From Janthinobacterium agaricidamnosum NBRC 102515 = DSM 9628 (lineage in GTDB: Bacteria; Pseudomonadota; Gammaproteobacteria; Burkholderiales; Burkholderiaceae_D), in contig NZ_HG322949.1 in NCBI RefSeq assembly GCF_000723165.1, positions 4,053,531-4,110,518 on the forward strand: 56,988 bases of DNA. The letters run 5' to 3'. The position numbers were made by a program, and so were the translations under genes. How positions within the stretch are numbered: position 1 is the first letter of the stretch; each line of letters starts with the position of its first letter. The notes beneath the pieces were generated by a model. The model searched no databases. It saw only the letters and a list, made by a program, of their open reading frames with translations, and was not told the origin of the DNA. Shown piece by piece: positions 7,569 through 13,360 of this stretch.

Positions 7569-8483
7569 TCAAGCCGGCAAGATGAAATCGTCGCGCTGCA
7601 AGTTGTCAGCCAGAAAATCGATGAAGACCCGCACCCGCATCGGCAATTGATGCCGGCTCAGGTAACAGGCGTAATGGCCGCGATTGCTGCCGCTGATGTA
7701 ATCGCGCAAGACCGGCACCAGTTGCCCCGAGCGTATCAGCGGTATCAATTGATAGCTGCCCAGTTGCACCAGCCCCAGCCCCGCGATCGCGGCCTGGGCG
7801 CAAGCATAAGGATCGTTGGCCGTGTAGCGGCCGCCGACAAACTCGCTGAAGATGCTGCCCTGGTGCTCGAATTCCCACGGGAACGGCCGGCCAGTCGATG
7901 CCAGCCGGAAATTGATGCATTGATGGTTGGCCAGCTCGGCCGGCGTGGCCGGCACCCCATGTTGCGCCAGGTAAGACGGCGCCGCGCAGACCAGCATTTG
8001 CATCGGCGCAATCTGGCGCGCGATGATCTCGTGGTCGCTCAAGCGGCCATTGCGGATCGCCACATCGATGCGGTCGCCGACCAGGTCGGCGTGTTTATCT
8101 TCCAGTTGCAAATCCAGCTCGATATCCGGATAGGCCCGCAAAAAGGCCGGGGCCAGCGGCGCGATGAACTGGCGGCCGAAACCCTGGGTGCAACTGACCC
8201 GCAAGATGCCGCGCGGCTCGCTGGTGGTCTGGCCCAGGCCCAGCGCCGCGCCATGCAAATGCTCCAGCAGCGGCGTGACGCGCTGCAAATACACCACGCC
8301 TTCCTGCGTCAGGCTGACGGTGCGCGTATTGCGGTTCAGCAAACGCACCTTCAGCGACTCTTCCAGCCGCTTGATGCTTTTGCTGACGGCCGGCGCCGAC
8401 AAGCCCAGCTCCGCCGCCGCGCGCGAAAAACTGCCGGTCGATGCGACCTTCATGAAGGCAAGAATGCCTGAAATATTTTGCAT
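7569..8483 (-). CDS. LysR-family transcriptional regulator
   Basis: This 304-residue protein has a canonical LysR layout. The winged HTH is at residues 4-62 (FMKVASTGSFSRAAAELGLS, then APAVSKSIKRLE), followed by a linker helix and a substrate-binding domain (about 90-295) starting ILRVSCTQGFGRQF. It most resembles the DsdA/CrgA-like clade of LysR regulators with short C-termini. It is divergent from the membrane cytochrome-like gene at 8592 with a 108-bp shared spacer, so that gene is the first candidate target. It is convergent with the DUF695 gene. Confidence 0.9.
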   Translation of the reverse strand: MQNISGILAFMKVASTGSFSRAAAELGLSAPAVSKSIKRLEESLKVRLLNRNTRTVSLTQEGVVYLQRVTPLLEHLHGAALGLGQTTSEPRGILRVSCTQGFGRQFIAPLAPAFLRAYPDIELDLQLEDKHADLVGDRIDVAIRNGRLSDHEIIARQIAPMQMLVCAAPSYLAQHGVPATPAELANHQCINFRLASTGRPFPWEFEHQGSIFSEFVGGRYTANDPYACAQAAIAGLGLVQLGSYQLIPLIRSGQLVPVLRDYISGSNRGHYACYLSRHQLPMRVRVFIDFLADNLQRDDFILPA

Positions 8484-8591
8484 CGGCCAATTTTACTGGA
8501 ATTAACTTCAGGTCACGACAGCGATAACCCGGACACGCCTTATCCCGGCGCGCCATCCGCCTCACAATCCATGCAACGATGAAAGGATGGA

Positions 8592-9614
8592 ATGATGCAG
8601 ATCACAACAAAATGGACCGACTGGGCCTGGCTGCCGCCGTTTGCGGCAGTGTTGTATTACCCCTGGGGCTTGGCCGGCGCCAACCGCGCCGTGCTGGACG
8701 GCGCGCCGTTGGCAGCCGGCGCATGGCTGCTGAGCGCCTGCCTGGCGCCGCTGTCCGGCGTGCTGGCCGTGCACTTGCTGGGCCGCCATGCGGTGTCGGC
8801 GCGGCAATTGACGGCGGCCCGGCTGGCCCACCTGGCGGTCGCGGCGCCGCCGCTATTCACCTTGATGGGCGTGCTGCTGTACCTGATGAAAATCAATGGC
8901 CACGACGCCGCCGTCTGGAGCGGCTTATGGGCCGTGCTGCTGCTGGCCGGCTTGCTGCAAGTACACACCGGCAGCCGCGCTGCACCGCCGGCGCTTGATG
9001 CGCGCCTGTACCGCGGCTTGCGGACGATGCACGGTGTCAGCGCGCTGCTGTTGCTGCTGGTATTCCTGGCGCCGCATCTGTTCAACCATGTGTTCGGCTT
9101 GTGGGGCATCGACACCCATCGGGCGCTGATGCGGATATTGCGCGTATGGTATCGCAACGGTCTGCTGCAACCATTGATCATCGCCGGCTTCGCTTTCCAG
9201 ATTGTCAGCGGCCTGGTCTTATTCAAGCGCAAGAGCGGCGTCGCCCGCGATTGCTACGATACGCTGCAAACCGCGTCCGGCGTCTATCTGGCGGTATTCA
9301 TCGCGGCCCATGTCAATTCGGTATTCACGCTGGCGCGTTATTTCGGCACCGATACCGATTACGCGTGGGCGGTCGGCGCACCGACCGGCTTGCTGGCCGA
9401 TCCGTGGAGCATCCGCCTGGTGCCGCATTACGCGCTGGCGGTATTTTTCCTGGCCAGCCACCTGGTGTGCGGCGCGCGGCTGATCCTGCGCACGCACGGC
9501 ATGGCGGCGCGGCGGGCCGACCGGCTCAGCGCTGTCCTGCTGGTAATCGGCTTGTTGCTGACGCTGCTCATTGCCGCCGGCATGCTGGGAGGCCGCCTGC
9601 ATGGCCAGCCATGA
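8592..9614 (+). CDS. Polytopic membrane protein with cytochrome b-like histidines
   Basis: This 340-residue protein has about eight transmembrane helices. The start is 8592 or the next ATG at 8595, which is 7 nt from AAAGGA. Several histidines sit in helices in repeated spacing: LRTMHGVSA...APHLFNH, IAAHVNSVF and PHYALAVFFLASHL. This is the type of arrangement that ligates two b-haems in fumarate-reductase/succinate-dehydrogenase-like membrane subunits. I do not recognise a named family. No catalytic flavoprotein or iron-sulfur partner lies beside it. It is divergent from a LysR gene. A haem-binding redox role is inference; an unclassified transport or structural protein is the alternative. 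Confidence 0.6.
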   Translation: MMQITTKWTDWAWLPPFAAVLYYPWGLAGANRAVLDGAPLAAGAWLLSACLAPLSGVLAVHLLGRHAVSARQLTAARLAHLAVAAPPLFTLMGVLLYLMKINGHDAAVWSGLWAVLLLAGLLQVHTGSRAAPPALDARLYRGLRTMHGVSALLLLLVFLAPHLFNHVFGLWGIDTHRALMRILRVWYRNGLLQPLIIAGFAFQIVSGLVLFKRKSGVARDCYDTLQTASGVYLAVFIAAHVNSVFTLARYFGTDTDYAWAVGAPTGLLADPWSIRLVPHYALAVFFLASHLVCGARLILRTHGMAARRADRLSAVLLVIGLLLTLLIAAGMLGGRLHGQP

Positions 9615-9661
9615 CGGCACACTGAGCTGGTAACACTCGGTAACACTTTAGCAAAAACAAA

Positions 9662-9704
9662 TGTGCGTTGTCGTACAGACCTTGTTAAGGCACAGGCCTA
9701 CCCT
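9662..9704 (+). promoter_or_regulatory. Dyad site B plus -10: predicted promoter of glycine-zipper lipoprotein
   Basis: The dyad TGTGCG-TTGT-CGTACA occupies 9662-9677. A -10-like TACCCT (9699-9704) follows after exactly 21 bp. The predicted start is near 9711, 70 nt before the ATG at 9781. No -35 element is visible, consistent with dependence on an activator. The -10 match is the weakest of the set. Confidence 0.5.
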
Positions 9705-9780
9705 GAAGGTGCGCTTGAAAAAACCACATCCGCGTGCGCCTGTTGCCGCTGCGGAGTTTGCCTCAACAAGGAGATACAAA

Positions 9781-9999
9781 ATGAATACCATCAAAAGACT
9801 TGCAATGACCACCTCGATCGCCACCCTGGTATTGAGCCTGAGTGCGTGCGCCAATATGTCCAACCAGGATAAAAATACCGCGATCGGCGCGGGTGTCGGT
9901 GCGGTGGCAGGCTCCGTGTTGACCGGCGGCAGCACTGCCGGCGCCATCGGCGGCGCGGCGGTCGGCGGCGTGATCGGTAATCAAGTCAAGCCGAAGTAA
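9781..9999 (+). CDS. Small glycine-zipper lipoprotein (OsmB-like)
   Basis: This 72-residue protein has a signal peptide with lipobox LSAC (mature Cys near residue 22) followed by a glycine-zipper hairpin (AIGAGVGAVAGSVLTGG, then STAGAIGGAAVGGVIGNQ). This is the organisation of OsmB-type osmotic or stationary-phase lipoproteins. The start at 9781 is set by AAGGAG 7-8 nt upstream and by the signal peptide; a longer upstream frame is not used. It is predicted to be under dyad site B and followed by a strong terminator. Confidence 0.85.
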   Translation: MNTIKRLAMTTSIATLVLSLSACANMSNQDKNTAIGAGVGAVAGSVLTGGSTAGAIGGAAVGGVIGNQVKPK

Positions 10000-10031
10000 T
10001 CCGCTTGCCTCCTGACAGGGGCTGACACGTC

Positions 10032-10067
10032 AAAAGCGCGGCGGCCTGTCCCGGCTGCCGCGCTTTT
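10032..10067. terminator. Bidirectional rho-independent terminator
   Basis: The perfect inverted repeat AAAAGCGCGGC / GCCGCGCTTTT encloses a 14-nt interior. A T-run lies on each side depending on strand. It sits between the convergent glycine-zipper lipoprotein (ends 9999) and Crp/Fnr gene (ends 10082) and serves both. Confidence 0.9.
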
Positions 10068-10081
10068 TCACCTCCGGCTTT

Positions 10082-10852
10082 TTACAGGAAAACGTTGGCC
10101 ATGCCGATCGCGCCGGCATCCTTGACCAATTCGTAACAGCGGCACGATACCGCTTCCAGGCCGGCCGAATCGAGGATTTCAATATTGCCGCGGCTATACG
10201 TGATCAGTTTTTGCTGTTGCAGCGCGCTGGCCGCCTTGGTCACGCCGACCCGCCGTACGCCCAGCGCATGCGCGAGGAATTCATGGGTCAGGTGAAATTT
10301 TTCTGATTGCAAACGGTCGCGGGTAATCAGCAGCGAGCGCGCCAGCCGGGCTTCAAGGACATGAAAACGGCTGCATACGGCGATCTGGATCGCTTGCGCC
10401 AGCAAGGTGTCGGTATAGCGGTACAGCAAGCGCTGCAACGATTCCATGCGGCTGAATTCGGCGCAAAAATCGGTGCTGTCGATGCGCGTGGTGCGTCCCG
10501 AGCGCTGCACCACGGCGCGCACTTGCGCCACGTCATGGCCCAGCGCCACCGACGAACCCAGCATCCCTTCACGGCCGACCGAACCGACTTCCAGCGTCAT
10601 GCGTCCTTCAGCCACCGCCAGCAACGAAATCAGGCTGTCGGCCGGGAAATAAATATAGCGGATCGCCTGGCCCGGCTCGTACAGCACGTCGCCGACTTCC
10701 ACCGTCACGGTATCGGTCAGCGCGGACAGGTGCGCCAGATCGTCTTCCGGCAGGCTGGCCAGCAAGCGATTGCCCAGCGGCGGCGTGCTGCCGTTGGCGC
10801 CCCCCGGACTGGCACCCGGACTCCAGGACAGGTTCATGGTGCTTGTGGACAT
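10082..10852 (-). CDS. Crp/Fnr-family transcriptional regulator
   Basis: This 256-residue protein has an N-terminal Pro/Gly/Ser-rich tail (1-28) and a cyclic-nucleotide-binding-like beta-barrel (about 30-145; VGDVLYEPGQAIRYIYFP, then ISLLAV). A dimerisation helix follows, and the C-terminal winged HTH (about 185-240) has recognition region HALGVRRVGVTKAASALQ. No cysteine cluster for an FNR-type iron-sulfur centre is visible in the N-terminus, and the ligand is unknown. The barrel lacks the usual cAMP-contact arginine motif. Dyad site C, 91 bp upstream, has a -10-like hexamer facing this gene and a mirror-image one facing the divergent gene, predicting autoregulation. The protein is my best candidate for the factor that reads the five dyads. 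Confidence 0.9.
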   Translation of the reverse strand: MSTSTMNLSWSPGASPGGANGSTPPLGNRLLASLPEDDLAHLSALTDTVTVEVGDVLYEPGQAIRYIYFPADSLISLLAVAEGRMTLEVGSVGREGMLGSSVALGHDVAQVRAVVQRSGRTTRIDSTDFCAEFSRMESLQRLLYRYTDTLLAQAIQIAVCSRFHVLEARLARSLLITRDRLQSEKFHLTHEFLAHALGVRRVGVTKAASALQQQKLITYSRGNIEILDSAGLEAVSCRCYELVKDAGAIGMANVFL

Positions 10853-10915
10853 TGATGACCTTGCCTTTTCGAGTGGATAGCGACTGATATACGAGGAATT
10901 GCAAAGTTATTCTGT

Positions 10916-10985
10916 AGCGTAGCGGCAAATATTTCGCCTGTATGTACGGTGACGCACGGAAGTGCAAGAAGCAAAGCCGGACAAT
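10916..10985. promoter_or_regulatory. Dyad site C with a -10 hexamer on each side: predicted bidirectional promoter
   Basis: The dyad TGTACG-GTGA-CGCACG lies at 10943-10958. Exactly 21 bp to the right is GACAAT (10980-10985), facing the gene at 11048. Exactly 21 bp to the left, on the minus strand, is TACGCT (10921-10916), facing the Crp/Fnr gene. Predicted 5' UTRs are about 56 and 57 nt. The symmetry places the dyad at about -41.5 for both transcripts. Confidence 0.6.
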
Positions 10986-11047
10986 GTGCCAGAAGCCAAA
11001 ATTTCGCGGCTCAGCAACACCCTACAAAACCAAAAAAGGATTCAACC

Positions 11048-11707
11048 ATGCAAGACCAAACACCTCCAAAATCATCGATGCACCCGTTGCTGATCGCCGC
11101 TGCCGCCGCCGTGATCCTGTTTTGCGCGGTCGGCAGCGCCGCCCTGCTCGGCTGGCTGCCCGCGTCGAAGGGCGGCAATCCGCCGGCCGGTTCGCTGACG
11201 GCCAGCGACCGGCAAGCCAGTGCGCCAGCGCCAGCCGACACGGCCAATCTGCCGCTGCCTGCCCCTGCGCCATTGCCGGCGCAGCCAGCGCCGCGCCAAC
11301 TGGCGGCCGCAGCGGCGCCGGTCCAGCGTCCAGCCGCGCCGGCGTATGCCGAGCCGGCGCCGGAACGGCGCGTCTGCCCGAATTGCGGCGTGGTCGAATC
11401 GGTGCGTGAAATCACTACCCGCGCCGAGGGCAGCGGTATCGGCGCGGCCGGCGGCGCGGTGGTCGGCGGCTTGCTCGGCAACCAGGTCGGCGGCGGTCGC
11501 GGCCGCGACGTCGCAACCGTGCTGGGCGCCATCGGCGGCGCCGTCGCCGGCAATCAAGTCGAAGGCAATGTCAGGGCCATCCATAGCTACAACGTCAGGG
11601 TGCGGCTGGAAGACGGCTCGTCCCGCACCGTGCATCAATCGGCCAACAACTGGCGCGCGGGCGACCGGGTGCGCATCGTCGACAACGATTTGCGCGCCAA
11701 CGGTTAA
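11048..11707 (+). CDS. Glycine-zipper 2TM protein with CPNC motif
   Basis: This 219-residue protein begins with a cytoplasmic start and one transmembrane segment (about 12-35). A Pro/Ala-rich linker (about 40-105) follows, then a short CPNCGVVESVREI segment (Cys near 113 and 116) and two glycine-zipper helices (GIGAAGGAVVGGLLGNQVGG and AIGGAVAGNQ). A conserved C-terminal beta part contains YNVRVRLEDGSSRTVHQ. This is the common 'glycine zipper 2TM domain' envelope protein of betaproteobacteria, related in its C-terminal part to 17-kDa surface antigens. The start at 11048 has AAAGGA 7 nt upstream. It is predicted to be under dyad site C, and a terminator follows. Confidence 0.82.
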   Translation: MQDQTPPKSSMHPLLIAAAAAVILFCAVGSAALLGWLPASKGGNPPAGSLTASDRQASAPAPADTANLPLPAPAPLPAQPAPRQLAAAAAPVQRPAAPAYAEPAPERRVCPNCGVVESVREITTRAEGSGIGAAGGAVVGGLLGNQVGGGRGRDVATVLGAIGGAVAGNQVEGNVRAIHSYNVRVRLEDGSSRTVHQSANNWRAGDRVRIVDNDLRANG

Positions 11708-11725
11708 TCCCATACCGGCACGCGC

Positions 11726-11752
11726 AAACGCCCCGCTCGACGGGGCGTTTTT
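11726..11752 (+). terminator. Rho-independent terminator
   Basis: The perfect 10-bp stem AAACGCCCCG / CGGGGCGTTT has a 5-nt loop CTCGA and continues into T residues. It lies 18 bp after the stop codon of the glycine-zipper protein gene. Confidence 0.92.
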
Positions 11753-11761
11753 CATTTTGGA

Positions 11762-11804
11762 AGTGCGGCAACGTACAGATCGAAAATCAGGCAGGCCCGA
11801 CAAT
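11762..11804 (+). promoter_or_regulatory. Dyad site D plus -10: predicted promoter of small membrane protein
   Basis: The dyad AGTGCG-GCAA-CGTACA lies at 11762-11777. GACAAT (11799-11804) follows after exactly 21 bp. The predicted start is near 11811, 38 nt before the ATG at 11849. The site begins 9 bp after the preceding terminator. Confidence 0.6.
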
Positions 11805-11848
11805 GGTTCCAGGTTGCAAGCTGTATTACTTCCACGCAAAGGACGAAC

Positions 11849-12112
11849 ATGAACAACAAGATGATCTGGGCTAGCTTGATGAGCGGCGGCCTGATGGCCA
11901 CGGCGCTCGGTTTCGGCGCGCTCGACAGCGGCTATCCGGGCAGCAGCGCGGTGCTGCCGGCGATCGCGGTATTGCTGCTGCTGACAGGCGGCCTGGCCAG
12001 TTGCCTGAGCGGCTTGATCGGCATGACCGGATTGATGGCCTGGATACCCGGCCTGGAACATCCTGAACCAAGCAGTGCAAGTAGTCCGCCTGCCGAAAAT
12101 CGCAACATCTGA
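11849..12112 (+). CDS. Small two-helix membrane protein, unrecognised
   Basis: This 87-residue protein has two hydrophobic segments (about 5-25 and 32-68, the second long and glycine-rich) and a hydrophilic Pro/Ser tail. No family was recognised. AAAGGA lies 7 nt before the ATG. It stands as its own transcription unit between a terminator and dyad site E, and is preceded by dyad site D. Its neighbours are all small envelope proteins, so an envelope-stress role is inferred from position only. Confidence 0.72.
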   Translation: MNNKMIWASLMSGGLMATALGFGALDSGYPGSSAVLPAIAVLLLLTGGLASCLSGLIGMTGLMAWIPGLEHPEPSSASSPPAENRNI

Positions 12113-12119
12113 GCGTTTG

Positions 12120-12162
12120 TGTACGGCAGCGTACAGAAAGGAGTGTAGGCTGGGAAGATAAT
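12120..12162 (+). promoter_or_regulatory. Dyad site E plus -10: predicted promoter of the 48-residue membrane protein
   Basis: This is the best copy of the dyad: TGTACG-GCAG-CGTACA (12120-12135) with perfectly complementary 6-bp arms. GATAAT (12157-12162) follows after exactly 21 bp. The predicted start is near 12169, leaving a 138-nt leader before the ATG at 12307, the longest leader in the set. Confidence 0.65.
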
Positions 12163-12306
12163 GACACCATGACATCAACGTTGCCAAAGTTTCATGGCAG
12201 CAGCGGATGCCGGAACGATTGCACGCTGGCCTCACCGTCACCGTTGTCGTCGCAGATAGAACCGAGGCTCGCTACCTAAGCCCTATAACATTACTGAGGA
12301 CACATC

Positions 12307-12453
12307 ATGCTCTATACAATCGCCGTCGTTCTGATCATCCTTTGGCTGCTGGGTCTGGTCACCTCGTACACCATTGGTGGTTTTATTCATATCTTATTGG
12401 TCGTTGCGGTTATCATGGTGCTACTGCGCCTGATCAGCGGACGCGGCTTATAG
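12307..12453 (+). CDS. Lmo0937-family 48-residue membrane protein
   Basis: The protein is 48 residues, beginning MLYTIAVVLIILWLLGLVTS and ending RLISGRGL. Its two hydrophobic helices are separated by a YTIGGFIH turn. Size, the GGxxHxLL-type turn and the arginine/glycine end fit the 'lmo0937 family membrane protein' group, small stress-associated proteins of unknown function. GAGGA lies 7-8 nt before the ATG. It follows dyad site E and precedes a strong terminator. It is easily missed because of its length. Confidence 0.8.
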   Translation: MLYTIAVVLIILWLLGLVTSYTIGGFIHILLVVAVIMVLLRLISGRGL

Positions 12454-12509
12454 CCGCCACCCGGACCAGCGGCGCAGGCCGCCGGCGTCCGTGCATCGAC
12501 AGGCGCCGG

Positions 12510-12543
12510 CGGCGCCGCATCGCTCGCGGTGCGGCGCCGTTTT
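12510..12543 (+). terminator. Rho-independent terminator
   Basis: The perfect 10-bp stem CGGCGCCGCA / TGCGGCGCCG has a 10-nt loop and is followed by TTTT. It separates the Lmo0937-like gene from the OmpA lipoprotein gene, and read-through would be needed to couple them. Confidence 0.88.
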
Positions 12544-12596
12544 AGCGCCATGTTCCACTCGAAGTTACTATCCATAACAAAGCCAGGAGAACATCC

Positions 12597-13277
12597 ATGC
12601 AACAATTCAAAATCAGTCCAATAAGCAAAGCCCTGATCGGCATGATTGCCCTGACGATGGCCGTATCCGGCTGTGCCGACATGTCCGGCACCCAGCGCGG
12701 CACCGCGACCGGCGCGGGCGTCGGCGCCGGCCTGGGCGCGCTGATCGGCGCGACCACCGGTGGCGGCGGCGGCAATCGCGCGGCTGGCGGCGCACTGATC
12801 GGTGCGGCGGCTGGCGCGATTGCCGGCAATATCTGGTCGACCAAGATGGAAAATCAAAAACGCGCCATGGAACAAGCGACCCAGGGGACCGGCGTGCAAG
12901 TGTCGCAAACCGCCGACAATCGCCTGAAAATGGAAATCCCGAGCGACATTTCCTTCGATACCAACCGGGCCGACATCAAGTCGAACTTCCGCCCCATCCT
13001 CGACCGTTTTGCCAGCACGCTGAACGACAACCCGGCGACCACGGTGAGCATCGTCGGCCATACCGACAGCACCGGCAGCGATGCGATCAACCAGCCTTTG
13101 TCGGTCGAACGCGCCGCGCATACCCGCGATTACCTGGCCCAGCGCGGCGTATCGCCGACCCGCGTGGTGGTCGAAGGCCGCGGTTCGCGCGAGCCGGTGG
13201 CGTCGAATAATGACAATGCCGGCCGTGCACAAAATCGGCGTGTGGAAATTTATGTCGCGGAAGTGGCACAGCGCTAA
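12597..13277 (+). CDS. Glycine-zipper OmpA-family lipoprotein (YiaD-like)
   Basis: This 226-residue protein has a signal peptide with lipobox VSGC (mature Cys near 25). A glycine-zipper region (about 35-80; TGAGVGAGLGALIGATTGGG and GALIGAAAGAIAGN) precedes a C-terminal OmpA peptidoglycan-binding domain (about 105-225) containing GHTDSTGSDAINQPLS and NRRVEIYV. This is the YiaD-type domain arrangement. AGGAG lies 7-8 nt before the ATG at 12597. It probably links the outer membrane to peptidoglycan. It differs from the other OmpA lipoprotein at 3368, which has a coiled coil in place of the glycine zipper. Confidence 0.88.
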   Translation: MQQFKISPISKALIGMIALTMAVSGCADMSGTQRGTATGAGVGAGLGALIGATTGGGGGNRAAGGALIGAAAGAIAGNIWSTKMENQKRAMEQATQGTGVQVSQTADNRLKMEIPSDISFDTNRADIKSNFRPILDRFASTLNDNPATTVSIVGHTDSTGSDAINQPLSVERAAHTRDYLAQRGVSPTRVVVEGRGSREPVASNNDNAGRAQNRRVEIYVAEVAQR

Positions 13278-13316
13278 GCTGGCCCGCACCTGGCCTGACT
13301 CCCGCTGATGAACAGC

Positions 13317-13345
13317 CACAGCCGGCCCTTGCAGCCGGCTGTTTT
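13317..13345 (+). terminator. Rho-independent terminator
   Basis: CAGCCGGC / GCCGGCTG, a perfect 8-bp stem with a 7-nt loop, is followed by TTTT on the plus strand. It lies 40 bp after the OmpA lipoprotein stop and just before the convergent M16 peptidase gene end. Confidence 0.85.
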
Positions 13346-13360
13346 ACTTCTGCTGTAAAA

